A DNA stretch of 64,000 nucleotides from Acidobacteriota bacterium (lineage in GTDB: Bacteria > Acidobacteriota > Vicinamibacteria > Vicinamibacterales > UBA2999). The notes below the pieces were generated by a model, which did no database searches, was not told where the DNA came from, and worked only from the letters and a program-made list of their open reading frames with translations. The DNA lies in contig JAKFYH010000002.1 in assembly GCA_021730945.1 (NCBI GenBank), positions 62,001 through 126,000 of the forward strand, given 5' to 3'. How positions within the stretch are numbered: the first letter of the stretch is position 1; the number at the start of each line of letters is the position of its first letter. The position numbers were made by a program, and so were the translations under genes. Positions 43,431 through 52,126 of the stretch are shown here, one piece after another.

Positions 43431-44003
43431 TCAGTTGACGGGCCTCGCCATCAGCAATCCCGCCCCGGCAATAATTCCGAACGTCACCAGCCAGGCCACC
43501 ACGCACACGACGACGGCACGGCCAAGGCTGCGGTAGTCGAGCGCCTGCTTGACGGCCAACACGGTGGCCGCCACCATCCAGATCGACGCCAGCGCGAACG
43601 CGAACGGCGCGGCCGACCGCATGGCGCCGAACGCCAAAAACACACCTGGTGCGGCGGCAAAGCCCATCGTCCGCAGCAGTTCCGCCGGCCGGCTGCTCGT
43701 TTGCGGTTCCGGCACCAGCCGCGTGCCGATCGCCGTGATCAGCAGCGCCCAGACCATCCAGGCGCCCAATGTCGCCGCCATGCCAATCGCGAACGTGACC
43801 AACGTCATCGACGAGCTGCCGACCGCCGCGACCCCTCCGGCGATGCACGCCAGCAGCACGACGGCTGCAGCCTGGCCACCGGCACCTCGATCGGCTTCGA
43901 CGTCTTCGAACGTCACGGGGTCGAGGACGAGGACACCCATGACGCGCCTGATAAATCCCGTGAGCGATCCGCCGGCGCGCGACGTTGTTGCCACCATGTC
44001 CAT
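43431..44003 (-). CDS. YIP1-family membrane protein
   Basis: A 190-residue protein with five hydrophobic helices. The N-terminal signature SLTGFIRRVMGVLVLDPVTF followed by EDVEADRGAGGQ is typical of bacterial YIP1 proteins. Function is unknown. The predicted sigma-54-like start site (about 43999) would lie between the first ATG (44003) and the second (43997), so the second may be used. It is the first gene of the operon that includes the candidate selenoprotein. Confidence 0.8.
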   Translation of the reverse strand: MDMVATTSRAGGSLTGFIRRVMGVLVLDPVTFEDVEADRGAGGQAAAVVLLACIAGGVAAVGSSSMTLVTFAIGMAATLGAWMVWALLITAIGTRLVPEPQTSSRPAELLRTMGFAAAPGVFLAFGAMRSAAPFAFALASIWMVAATVLAVKQALDYRSLGRAVVVCVVAWLVTFGIIAGAGLLMARPVN

Positions 44004-44009
44004 GATTCA

Positions 44010-44025
44010 AGCACAGTCCGTGCCG
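44010..44025 (-). promoter_or_regulatory. Sigma-54-type promoter of the YIP1/DUF411 operon
   Basis: Minus-strand CGGCACGGACTGTGCT matches the -24 element GGCACG exactly and has GG-N10-GC spacing; the -12 element is GTGCT. The palindrome at 44076-44097 is centred about 88 bp upstream of the predicted start near 43999. The short or absent leader before the YIP1 ATG weakens the case. Confidence 0.45.
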
Positions 44026-44075
44026 CGACCGGACACCGACGCAGCGCTTGCGGATGAGCCGGTTCATCGCGGCAT

Positions 44076-44097
44076 ATTCCCCGCGATCGCGGGGAAT
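44076..44097. promoter_or_regulatory. Perfect palindrome F (ATTCCCCGCGA / TCGCGGGGAAT)
   Basis: A perfect 22 bp palindrome in the 157 nt divergent region between the YIP1 operon and a multicopper oxidase. Its arms share ATTCCCCGC with inverted repeat E in the nos regulatory region. It is centred 88 bp from the YIP1 sigma-54-like start and 74 bp before the oxidase start codon. It is a probable binding site for a dimeric activator. Confidence 0.65.
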
Positions 44098-44160
44098 TCC
44101 TCAGTGTGCCGCCCTGGATCAGGCGTTCAGAGCGGGACTACAATTTGCAGGGTTCTGGTC

Positions 44161-45606
44161 ATGCCAAGGCGTCTTCTGCTCATCCTGTGTCTGTTGGTCC
44201 CGATTACCGCCGCAGCGCAGTCGTTTGCGCCGGCCGGCTGGGACGCCGGCCTCCCGCTGGCCGAAGTGCCCGACCTCAATCCCGACCCGACGATCGTCGA
44301 GGTGAACCTCACGGCCAAGCTGGCCGACGTCGAAGTGTCGCCCGGCAAGCGCGTGCACGCGTGGACCTACAACGGCGCCATTCCCGGGCCGCTCATCAAG
44401 ACCCGTGTCGGCGACCGGCTGATCGTGCACTTCAAGAATGAATTGAAGGAACCCTCCACCGTGCATTGGCACGGGATCCGCCTGCCGATCGAGATGGACG
44501 GCGTGCCCGGGATCTCGCAACCGGAAGTTCAGCAGGGCGAGTCGTTCACCTACGACTTCATCGTCCGCGATGCCGGTCTCTACTGGTATCACCCGCACGT
44601 GATGTCGGCGGCCCAGGTGGGCTTTGGCCTGTACGGCGGGCTGCTGGTGGAAGACCCGAACGACGGCGTGGGGGTGGCCGACCAGGTCACGCTCGTGCTG
44701 AGCGACATCGGCTTCGACAACAAGGGCGTGCTCGAGCCCGCCGACAGCGGCGGCTCGGCGGGCATGGTGTTCGGGCGCGAGGGCGACTACGTGCTGGTGA
44801 ACGGACGCACCGATCCGGTGCTGCGCGCCCGTCCCGGCGCGCCGCAGCGCTGGCGCATCGCCAACATGGCCAAGAGCCGCTTCTTCTACCTCGACCTCGA
44901 AGGCCAGCCGTTCACGGTGATTGGCGCCGACGGCGGGTTGCAGGAGTACTCCGTCACGACCGACATCCTGCTGGTCACGCCCGGCGAGCGCGTCGATGTG
45001 ATCGTTGCGCCGAAGGGCAAGGCCGGCACGCCGCTGACGTTGCGCGCCATGCTTTACAACCGCGGTTACGGTAGCGTCCAGTACCGCGCCGTCGAAGACA
45101 TCATGACCGTGGAGTTCACCGACCAGCCGCCGATTACCGCGGCGCCGGTCAAGGTCAGCCGGCCGCTGCCCGTTCCCACCGCCGAGGGGGCGACACCGGT
45201 GGACGTGGTACTGACGTTGCCGCCGATGGAGAACAGCAAGTCGGAGTTCCGGGTCAACGGCGTGCCGTTCTGGAAGGCGAAACCATTCCTGGCCAAGCTG
45301 GGCGAGACGCAACTGTGGATCGTCAATAACGAGAGCGAATGGGACCATCCGTTTCACCTGCACGGGTTCTTCTTCCAGGTGATCGACGACAAGGGCCAGC
45401 CGGTGCGGCCCCTGGCGTGGAAGGACACGGTCAACGTGCCAATGAAGACGACGGTCCGGCTGCTGGTGACGTTTGACGAGCGGCCCGGCGAGTGGATGTT
45501 CCATTGCCACATCCTCGATCACGCCGATGGCGGACTGATGGGGACCGTGCTGGTGGGACCGGTCGCTCCGACCGGGCACGTGCATCCCAAGCCGCCGCCG
45601 CGCTAG
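44161..45606 (+). CDS. Periplasmic multicopper oxidase (three-domain)
   Basis: A 481-residue protein with a Sec signal peptide (MPRRLLLILCLLVPITAAAQ). The copper motifs are complete: HWHGIRLP, WYHPHV, HPFHLHGFFFQV and FHCHILDHADGGLMG. It resembles CueO/laccase-type oxidases that oxidise Cu(I) or organic substrates with O2. It is not a NirK nitrite reductase. Start chosen at the signal peptide; the long upstream reading frame is a shadow of the YIP1 gene. Palindrome F lies upstream. Confidence 0.9.
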   Translation: MPRRLLLILCLLVPITAAAQSFAPAGWDAGLPLAEVPDLNPDPTIVEVNLTAKLADVEVSPGKRVHAWTYNGAIPGPLIKTRVGDRLIVHFKNELKEPSTVHWHGIRLPIEMDGVPGISQPEVQQGESFTYDFIVRDAGLYWYHPHVMSAAQVGFGLYGGLLVEDPNDGVGVADQVTLVLSDIGFDNKGVLEPADSGGSAGMVFGREGDYVLVNGRTDPVLRARPGAPQRWRIANMAKSRFFYLDLEGQPFTVIGADGGLQEYSVTTDILLVTPGERVDVIVAPKGKAGTPLTLRAMLYNRGYGSVQYRAVEDIMTVEFTDQPPITAAPVKVSRPLPVPTAEGATPVDVVLTLPPMENSKSEFRVNGVPFWKAKPFLAKLGETQLWIVNNESEWDHPFHLHGFFFQVIDDKGQPVRPLAWKDTVNVPMKTTVRLLVTFDERPGEWMFHCHILDHADGGLMGTVLVGPVAPTGHVHPKPPPR

Positions 45607-46190
45607 CGACACCGGAAGGCGTCGTCGATCCGGTCGAGGATGATGTTGGCGCGGGTGTCGTGCAGGATCAGGTCGCGGTCCAGGAACCGGTACATGACAT
45701 CGTCCGGCAGGCGGGGAAGCGCTGCCAGCACGCTGGGCGGCACCGTCGAGACCGGCCGGTTCTTCGGATAGGTGCCGTTCACGTCATAGAAGAACTCGCC
45801 GGGATTGTCGTCGCCGATCGCCTCGCAGATGCCGGCGGTGAGCGCGCCGGCCAGCGCCCGCTTGAACGCGTCGCGAATCGGCCGCGTGAAGATGTCGCCG
45901 CGCTTCGCCCCGGCCCGGGCCCGCCGGATGCGGCTGGCCAGCCCGGTCTCGGCCCTCAGGATCTCAACCGGATCATCGGTCACCACCAGCGCCGGCAGGC
46001 CCTCGGCCAGGGTCCGGCGCAGCTCGGCGTATTCGGTCATTCGCGCGCCGAAGTCCACCAGCACGCTGCCCCAGATCTCGACTTTGAAGTCGGGCACCTG
46101 GCCAGTCGTAGCCGACTGGGCGGCCGGTGGCGGCGCGCCCAAGGCCAGCGCGAGTAGCGCCCCGCACACCACGCTGCAACGCTGCTTCAC
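45603..46190 (-). CDS. Secreted protein of unknown function
   Basis: A 195-residue protein starting with GTG (MKQRCSVVCGALLALALGAP) and carrying a signal peptide. The mature part contains VEIWGSVLVDFGARMTEYAE, LRRTLAEGLPALVVTDDPVE, ILRAETGLASRIRRARAGAK and DVMYRFLDRDLILHDTRANI. I recognise no named domain. The stop codons of this gene and the multicopper oxidase overlap (convergent). Confidence 0.65.
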   Translation of the reverse strand: MKQRCSVVCGALLALALGAPPPAAQSATTGQVPDFKVEIWGSVLVDFGARMTEYAELRRTLAEGLPALVVTDDPVEILRAETGLASRIRRARAGAKRGDIFTRPIRDAFKRALAGALTAGICEAIGDDNPGEFFYDVNGTYPKNRPVSTVPPSVLAALPRLPDDVMYRFLDRDLILHDTRANIILDRIDDAFRCR

Positions 46191-46197
46191 GTGGCCA

Positions 46198-47298
46198 TTA
46201 TCGCTCGTTGACGGCGGCGTCCAGGAGATGGAACTCGCCGTAAACAAACTCGCCCTCCGGCAGGTGCCATCGCCCCTCGCCCAACGCCGTCAGCGTCAGC
46301 GGCCCGAACGCCCGGTAGCTGCGCACCGGCGTTGAAAACCGGAGCCGGGTGAACGTCTTGCCGTCGGCAGACGATCGAGAACGATCCTCCGAGACAAAGT
46401 TGGTGAGCCGTCCGTCCTCCCCGAACACCAGGGTGGCGGTGATGGCCTGGTCGCGGTTGCGGAAACCGGCGCGCACTGAATGCGCATCGAGTTGCTCCCA
46501 CGTGATTGCCGGATCGATCAACGTGGGCGGCATCAACAGGCACATATCGTTGAACATGGTCACGGCTTCCGAGCGATCCATGACCTCGCCGCGGGCGTCG
46601 GCGATTGGGATGGCGCCGAACAGTTTCACCTGCATGGTGGCGTGGCCGTCGATCGATCGATGGAGCACTTCGACCGGCAGCCCGAACATCCGCGCGTGCA
46701 TGAGGAACAGGCGGGTCGGCTGGTCGGTGAAGCTGCGCTGCTCGGCTACGAAAGGCATCCACCGCGAGTCGGGCGCGCCGCGGATGCGGCCGCTGAAGCG
46801 GAGACGGTAGTTCTGCACCCGTGGCTGACCGACGACCCCGGTCAATCGCAGGTAGCGCGCGACCGGCGCCGGCAGCGGCGCGAGGTCGGCATCGGTGATC
46901 AGCCGCGCCTCGCCGAGTCGAGCCACGGCGCTGGCGACGTCGCGATCGAATTGCGCCTGGAAGCTGCGCGGACCGGCGGTGAACCAGCCGGTGGCCACCA
47001 CGAGCAGGAGCAGCACGTTGGCCAGCGTGCCGGCCCAGGCGTCCCGCCACGACAGCGTAATGACGGCCTGTGAGGCGGCCAGCGCGAGGGCCCCGACGAT
47101 CCAGGTCTGGCGCCACCCGGCCGCCAGCGCCGCGGCAACGGCGATGACCAGCGTCGCGGCCAGCAGCCACAACCCGCCGACTCCCCTTGAGATTAACTGC
47201 GTCAGTTGCGGCAACGCGGCGTAGCCGAACGCCTTGGCGAAGCCCATCAGGTGGATGACGCCGTGAACGGTGAGGACCGCGACAACCAGCCAGCGCAT
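46198..47298 (-). CDS. DUF6544-like membrane protein
   Basis: A 366-residue protein with four N-terminal transmembrane helices (MRWLVVAVLTVHGVIHLMGF, LLAATLVIAVAAALAAG, IVGALALAASQAVITLSW, LANVLLLLVVATGWFTAG). A soluble domain of about 230 residues follows: PVARYLRLTGVVGQPRVQNY, WMPFVAEQRSF, TMQVKLFGAIPIADA and EGEFVYGEFHLL. Function unknown. It is followed after 7 nt by the secreted protein gene. Confidence 0.65.
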   Translation of the reverse strand: MRWLVVAVLTVHGVIHLMGFAKAFGYAALPQLTQLISRGVGGLWLLAATLVIAVAAALAAGWRQTWIVGALALAASQAVITLSWRDAWAGTLANVLLLLVVATGWFTAGPRSFQAQFDRDVASAVARLGEARLITDADLAPLPAPVARYLRLTGVVGQPRVQNYRLRFSGRIRGAPDSRWMPFVAEQRSFTDQPTRLFLMHARMFGLPVEVLHRSIDGHATMQVKLFGAIPIADARGEVMDRSEAVTMFNDMCLLMPPTLIDPAITWEQLDAHSVRAGFRNRDQAITATLVFGEDGRLTNFVSEDRSRSSADGKTFTRLRFSTPVRSYRAFGPLTLTALGEGRWHLPEGEFVYGEFHLLDAAVNER

Positions 47299-47365
47299 AG
47301 CCGATCCCTCGTGAGGTCGTGAGGCACGACCGGGGCGTGCCCGCGCGAGAGGAGGTCTGGACGAG

Positions 47366-47396
47366 GGGACCGCGACCCGCCACGGGTCACGGTCCC
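47366..47396 (-). terminator. Strong hairpin downstream of the MtrB-like operon
   Basis: A 13-position stem (GGGACCG-C-GACCC with GGGTC-A-CGGTCCC, one mismatch) around a 5 nt loop lies 9 nt after the stop of the MtrB-like gene. It has no U-run. It is a likely transcription end or mRNA 3' processing structure for the cytochrome conduit operon. Confidence 0.55.
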
Positions 47397-47404
47397 GGTG
47401 AAGC

Positions 47405-49597
47405 CTAGAACAGGTAGGTCAAGCGGACGAACCCGGCATGTGCCGTGTACGGGCGATACAGGTAGCCAAGCAGCAACGCGTTGGTGGCGACCACCGGCTG
47501 TCCCTCCTGCACTACCGGCAGCGCCAGGCCGCTAAGCGTGGTTGGGCCGAGCGCGAAGTCCTGCACCTTGTAGTCGTCGTACCAGTAGGCGACACCGAAG
47601 CGCAGGTTGCGCGCCAGCTCGTAGGTGACATCGATCTCGCCTCGCAACAGTTCGTTCTTCACGGCCGGCAGTTGTTCCGGCGCCGGAAGCGGTGAGCCGG
47701 TGACCAGGCCATAGAGATAGGTGTCGTTCGATCGGTTCCAGTCGGCCGAGATCCGGATCATCGTTCGCTCGATGGCGCGGTCGATATCGAATGCGGCTTC
47801 AAGGAAATTGACCTTGCCGGTGTAGTCGGTGGTCCAGTTTCGCAGCAGGTTGGCCTGGTCGGTGGCGTTGTTGGCGCTGCGGGACTGCTGCCGCGACTGG
47901 TAGCGTTCCCAGCCGTAGCTGGCGCTCAGCGTATAGCGGTCGTCGGGCACCACGGTGAATCCCGCCGAGTACTGGTCGGAGTCGTACGACTGCAGGCCGG
48001 CGCCGCTGTGGGGATACTCGTCACGGCCGATGCCGGCCGAGGCGGTGAGTCCGAACATGCCGCCGGGCATCACATTGGCAATCAGCGTGACCCGCTGGCG
48101 ATCGCGGTCGGCCACGTCGTAGTGACGCAGATCGGCGAGTTCGCCGACTTCCGCCAGCGCATCGGCCTCGAAGTGCTCGCCTTCGCGCTTGCGGTTCTCG
48201 TAGACGCCGCGCAGCATCACGTACTGGTTCCCGGTCGTGTCGAGCGAGACGCGGAACACGTTCTCGGCGGTCTTTTCCCAGAGCCGGTGCGTGTAGTCGG
48301 TCACGAGGTGACTGAAGCCCACCCTCAAGGAGGTTGACGGCACCACCTGGAGCGCCGCGTCGGCGTCGAAGGTGGCGCGCTTGACCGAGTGATACTCCGA
48401 GGGTCCGGCGCTGGCGCCGAACGAGCCGTCGTAGGCAACCGACCCTCCCGCCCGCTCGAAGACCGGCGTCTGCACGTCCACGTCGGCATAGCGATACTTT
48501 GCATTGAACGACAGCAGCCGCGCCGGCCGGGACGCCAGCGTGAACTGGGCGATCGTCATCTGGTTCTTGGCTTCGGCGGTGGCCCGCGCCAGCGCAATCG
48601 GCGCGATCGCGGTGTTGATGGTGAAGGGCAGCAGCGGCTCGTTGCTGCGACCCTCGCCCAAGGCCAGGTAGCCGGTGAGACGGGTCCGTCCCGCCAGGCT
48701 GACCGCCCCGGTGCCGTGGAGGTAGGTCAGCGTGTTGGCCGGCCACAGTGACATGCGGCCCTGCGACGGCGTGCCGGCGATGTCGGGACCGTAGCGCAGG
48801 GGGTTGTCCCACGTGACGCTCTCGATGTTGTTGTCAAACGCCGACCCATCCCAGCCGATGCGCACCATGCCGGCGCTGTTGGCCCACTCGAGCGAGGTCT
48901 GGACGTCGGTGGTACGGGTATCGACCGGCACCGGCAGCTCGACGGCGTTGCTGAAGCCGAACGTGGCGCCGAACGGGATGGCGCCTTCGCGTGTGGTGTT
49001 CCGGAACTTGATGCCGATATCGGTGTGGCGATTGAGGTTGAACACCACGTCAGCCGTGCCGGTCTTGCGCAGCGTTTGCAGGTCGAACCGCACCGCCTGG
49101 TCTTCGAACGCCCGCAGGTTCTTCAGGCCGGCCTGGATTTCCTGCTGGAGGGAATCCTCGAGCCGGAACACGCCGGGCGCACTCTCGGTGTAGAGCGTGC
49201 GCGTGTCGGCGCTGATGAACAGCGGAATCTGGTCCCACATGAAGGACGCCGTCAGCCGGCCGACCCGCTGCACATCCAGTTGGTACCGCTGATCGCGATA
49301 GCCGATATTGAAGGCCTGCGCCTCGAAGTTCCAGTCGGCGGTCCGACGGCCGAGCAGGCCGTTGGTGCCGTAGACGCCGGGCCGCAAATCGCGGTAGCGC
49401 TGAAAGCGTGCTTCATCGCCATCGATGCTCGTGACTCGGCCGCCGAGGTCGATCGCGCCGTAGAGCTTGCCGCTCATCTCGCTCCTGGCCACGTCCGCCG
49501 GACTGGTCGGCGCCGGCAGTGAGGGCGGATCCTGCGCCTGCGCCAGGCCGCCCAAGGCGAGGGTCAGGGCCGCTGCCAAACACAATGTGCTTTTCAT
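47405..49597 (-). CDS. MtrB/PioB-family decahaem-associated outer membrane beta-barrel
   Basis: A 730-residue protein with a signal peptide (MKSTLCLAAALTLALGGLAQ) and many amphipathic beta-strands ending in a C-terminal aromatic (RLTYLF), as in outer membrane barrels. Length and strand pattern match MtrB/PioB proteins, which form a pore around a multihaem cytochrome for electron transfer across the outer membrane. No N-terminal CxxC was seen. It directly follows the decahaem cytochrome gene (12 nt). Confidence 0.85.
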   Translation of the reverse strand: MKSTLCLAAALTLALGGLAQAQDPPSLPAPTSPADVARSEMSGKLYGAIDLGGRVTSIDGDEARFQRYRDLRPGVYGTNGLLGRRTADWNFEAQAFNIGYRDQRYQLDVQRVGRLTASFMWDQIPLFISADTRTLYTESAPGVFRLEDSLQQEIQAGLKNLRAFEDQAVRFDLQTLRKTGTADVVFNLNRHTDIGIKFRNTTREGAIPFGATFGFSNAVELPVPVDTRTTDVQTSLEWANSAGMVRIGWDGSAFDNNIESVTWDNPLRYGPDIAGTPSQGRMSLWPANTLTYLHGTGAVSLAGRTRLTGYLALGEGRSNEPLLPFTINTAIAPIALARATAEAKNQMTIAQFTLASRPARLLSFNAKYRYADVDVQTPVFERAGGSVAYDGSFGASAGPSEYHSVKRATFDADAALQVVPSTSLRVGFSHLVTDYTHRLWEKTAENVFRVSLDTTGNQYVMLRGVYENRKREGEHFEADALAEVGELADLRHYDVADRDRQRVTLIANVMPGGMFGLTASAGIGRDEYPHSGAGLQSYDSDQYSAGFTVVPDDRYTLSASYGWERYQSRQQSRSANNATDQANLLRNWTTDYTGKVNFLEAAFDIDRAIERTMIRISADWNRSNDTYLYGLVTGSPLPAPEQLPAVKNELLRGEIDVTYELARNLRFGVAYWYDDYKVQDFALGPTTLSGLALPVVQEGQPVVATNALLLGYLYRPYTAHAGFVRLTYLF

Positions 49598-49609
49598 GAT
49601 CGGCCCCCG

Positions 49610-50632
49610 TTACTGTCGCAAGAAGGTCGCACCAGCCGGATGGTTCGACCCGTGAATGGCTGAATGGCAGGACACGCAGCTGCGGCTGTAGAGCCGGTTG
49701 CTGGTGCCGAGTACCTTGTTGTCGTAAATGGTCGACGGATGCCGCGTGTGGTTGTGGCATCGCTGGCACAGGAACGGCAGTTTCGCCACCAGCATGCGAT
49801 CGTTATTCGAACCATGCGGGTCGTGACAGGTGGCGCAACTGTCGCCGCTGACGCCGGCGTGCTCGAACAGGAACGGCCCACGCTTCTCAGTGTGGCAGGT
49901 GGCGCACGATTCGTTGATCGAGTTACCGGCCTTGAGCAGCCGCACGTTGGTCGAGCCGTGCGGGTTATGGCACGACGAACACTCCATCTTGCCTTCGCGC
50001 ACCGGCATGTGGCCGGAGCGATCGAGCTTGGCGACCTTGTCGCGGTGGCACGACATGCACTGCTGCTGCTGATTCACCGTCTTCAGTTGCGCCTTCGCCG
50101 ACTTCGGCTGGTGCACGCTGTGGCAGCTCACGCACGAGACGTTGCGCGCTTCGTGCTGGCTGCCCTTCCAGAGCGCGTGCGGGCCGCGGTTGTGGCAGGT
50201 CGCACAGGTCTCGGTCACCGCCTTGGCCGACAACTTGTTGAACTGCACCGGCTTGACTTTTTCCGGATCGCTGGCGTGGGCCTCACCCGGCCCGTGGCAG
50301 CTTTCGCATCCCTGGGCCGCGGCGGGTGTTCGCGGGTCCTTGGCCAACCCGTGCTTCGACGCCTTGAGCGACGCGTCGTAGCCCGTGTGGCAGGTCGCAC
50401 ATGCCTCTTCGCCGACATAGCCGGCCGCCGGCGTCGCCGGCGCCGTCTGGGCCGCCTGCGCCGCGGGCTCCGGCGTCGCCGGGTCGGCGGGGATGGCTGG
50501 AACGTTGTCGATCGCGGCAGGCGGAATCGGTGATGCCGCCACTGGCGCGGTGCGCGCCACGGTCGCCACCAACACACCCGCGAACAACAGCGCGGCCGCG
50601 ATGTTCATGAACGTTATTGGACGTAATCTCAC
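49610..50632 (-). CDS. DmsE/MtrA-type decahaem cytochrome c
   Basis: A 340-residue periplasmic cytochrome with signal peptide and ten CxxCH motifs: CATCH, CESCH, CATCH, CVSCH, CMSCH, CSSCH, CATCH, CATCH, CQRCH and CVSCH. An Ala/Pro-rich linker at about 30-65 precedes the haem part. The sequence and haem count fit the DmsE family, which inserts into an MtrB-type barrel. It starts with GTG behind a GAGAGGG ribosome-binding site. A long tandem repeat lies upstream. Confidence 0.92.
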   Translation of the reverse strand: MRLRPITFMNIAAALLFAGVLVATVARTAPVAASPIPPAAIDNVPAIPADPATPEPAAQAAQTAPATPAAGYVGEEACATCHTGYDASLKASKHGLAKDPRTPAAAQGCESCHGPGEAHASDPEKVKPVQFNKLSAKAVTETCATCHNRGPHALWKGSQHEARNVSCVSCHSVHQPKSAKAQLKTVNQQQQCMSCHRDKVAKLDRSGHMPVREGKMECSSCHNPHGSTNVRLLKAGNSINESCATCHTEKRGPFLFEHAGVSGDSCATCHDPHGSNNDRMLVAKLPFLCQRCHNHTRHPSTIYDNKVLGTSNRLYSRSCVSCHSAIHGSNHPAGATFLRQ

Positions 50633-50651
50633 GTCACCCTCTCTTCTGTCG

Positions 50652-50747
50652 AACTAGCAACTGCAACAGCAACTGTCAACTGAACTATCAACTGCAACTG
50701 TCCACTGCACTTCCAACTGAAACTTTCAACTTTCAAGTTTCAACTTT
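50652..50747. repeat. Degenerate hexamer/heptamer tandem repeat (CAACTGT/CAACTTT)n
   Basis: Roughly fourteen imperfect units (CAACTGC, CAACTGT, CAACTAT, CAACTTT) fill most of the 131 nt gap between the NapC-type gene and the decahaem cytochrome gene. The 3' part carries exact CAACTTT units like those between nosZ and the NosB-like gene. It is transcribed within the operon. Confidence 0.8.
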
Positions 50748-50763
50748 TCACGGCCCGTTTCAG

Positions 50764-52116
50764 CTACGGCATCTCGTGGCACGTCTGGCAGTCCTGGGCG
50801 ATGGTCCGGCCATCAGGCGCCTTGTGGTTGTCATCGTGACAACGGAAACAACCCTGCGATGCGACATGGCCGATGTTGTTCGGATACGTGCCCCAGCCGA
50901 CTTTCATTGCCGGGAAGATGTTCTGCGAATAGAGACCCTGCACGCCGGCGATCGTGCGCGCCAGGGTGGCCGGCTCGCCGGGCCGGTCGCGATACGCCTC
51001 GCGCAGCGCCGCTTCGATTCCCCGCATGGCGGCGTCGGTAGAGCCATACGGCGTCTTCAGAGCAGCCACCGCCTCACGCCGGGCGAAGGGCAGGTCGCGC
51101 GGAATGTGTCCCTGTGCGATTGCGGTGTCAACGGCGCGCTCAGCCGAGGGTTCAAAGGTGTGTGCCGGCCGGTTGTGGCAGTCGAGACAATCCATCGCGC
51201 GCCGCTCGCCGGCGGCCAGTTGCGCGGCGGTCGTGCCCTCGACCACGTACTCTCGCACCGTGCCGGAACGATCGGTGAACTTGACCCACGGGATGGTCTG
51301 GCGCTGCGGGTCGGTGGCGATGAACTCGATCCGGTTGTCGACGCTCATGTGCCAGTGAATGCCGCTGCCGGTCCCGGCGTCCGCCCGCCCGCCGCCCACG
51401 TGCAGCTGCAAGGTGGTCACGGTCTCCGAACTGGTTTCGTCATCGGCGTACTCGCGGATCTGCTTCAGCTTGTCGCCATGGTTCTTCTCGGGCCAGTGAC
51501 AGGTGGCGCAGGTCTCGCGGGCTGCACGCATGTTGTGCACCGGCGCCGGCACCGGGGTCGGCACGTTGTTGGTGAACACTTGCCAGAGCTGCCGGGTGCC
51601 CGCGATCTTCGACTGCACCAGCGCTTCGGCCCCGGGGCCGACGTGGCACGACACACACGAGACCCGCGCATGCGCCGACACCTTGTAGGCGGCATACTCC
51701 GGTTCCATGGTTGTGTGACAGGTCGTGCCGCAGAACTCCGCCGACTCCATGTGGTGCACCGCGCCATAGGCGGCGAGCGAGAAGATCAACACGTTGACTA
51801 TCGTCAGCACGCCGACCGCCACGATCACCGTCCGTGTGCGCGGCAGGCGCAGGTCGATCACCGGCCAGTCAGCCGAGCCGTGCCCGGCCGCCACTCGCCG
51901 GCGCTGCCGCCACGCGCCGATCGGAATCAGCAGCAGGCCCACCAGGAACACCGCCGGTACGGCCACAAACAGCAGCAGACCCAGGTAGGGGTTCCGCAGC
52001 TGACCGCCCATCTCGAGCGCCAACAGCACCAGAAAGACAACCGACGCCGCCGTGGCGATGGCCACGCCGACGAGGCTGATCGGGTTGCGGGCGGCTGAGG
52101 GCAGGTCGAAGCGCAT
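50764..52116 (-). CDS. NapC/NirT-type membrane multihaem cytochrome c
   Basis: A 450-residue protein with two N-terminal helices and a third at about 95-118 (TVIVAVGVLTIVNVLIFSLA), then the haem domain. One CX3CH motif (FCGTTCH) and five CX2CH motifs (CVSCH, CATCH, CLDCH, CFRCH, CQTCH) predict six haems. The order resembles NapC/NirT quinol dehydrogenases extended at the C-terminus. It would pass electrons from menaquinol to the decahaem cytochrome and porin encoded downstream. Confidence 0.87.
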   Translation of the reverse strand: MRFDLPSAARNPISLVGVAIATAASVVFLVLLALEMGGQLRNPYLGLLLFVAVPAVFLVGLLLIPIGAWRQRRRVAAGHGSADWPVIDLRLPRTRTVIVAVGVLTIVNVLIFSLAAYGAVHHMESAEFCGTTCHTTMEPEYAAYKVSAHARVSCVSCHVGPGAEALVQSKIAGTRQLWQVFTNNVPTPVPAPVHNMRAARETCATCHWPEKNHGDKLKQIREYADDETSSETVTTLQLHVGGGRADAGTGSGIHWHMSVDNRIEFIATDPQRQTIPWVKFTDRSGTVREYVVEGTTAAQLAAGERRAMDCLDCHNRPAHTFEPSAERAVDTAIAQGHIPRDLPFARREAVAALKTPYGSTDAAMRGIEAALREAYRDRPGEPATLARTIAGVQGLYSQNIFPAMKVGWGTYPNNIGHVASQGCFRCHDDNHKAPDGRTIAQDCQTCHEMP

Positions 52117-52126
52117 GATGGCCCGG

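Noticed and set aside
44101-44160. Sigma-54 promoter for the multicopper oxidase (GG-N10-GC with TTTGCA)
   Set aside because: The -24 element does not match beyond GG, and the predicted start would fall on the ATG itself, leaving no ribosome-binding site.
44161-45606. Copper nitrite reductase (nirK) next to the nos region
   Set aside because: All four multicopper-oxidase motifs, including the trinuclear-site HCH motif, are present and the length is three-domain; the NirK pattern is absent. The same reasoning applies to 12212-13582.
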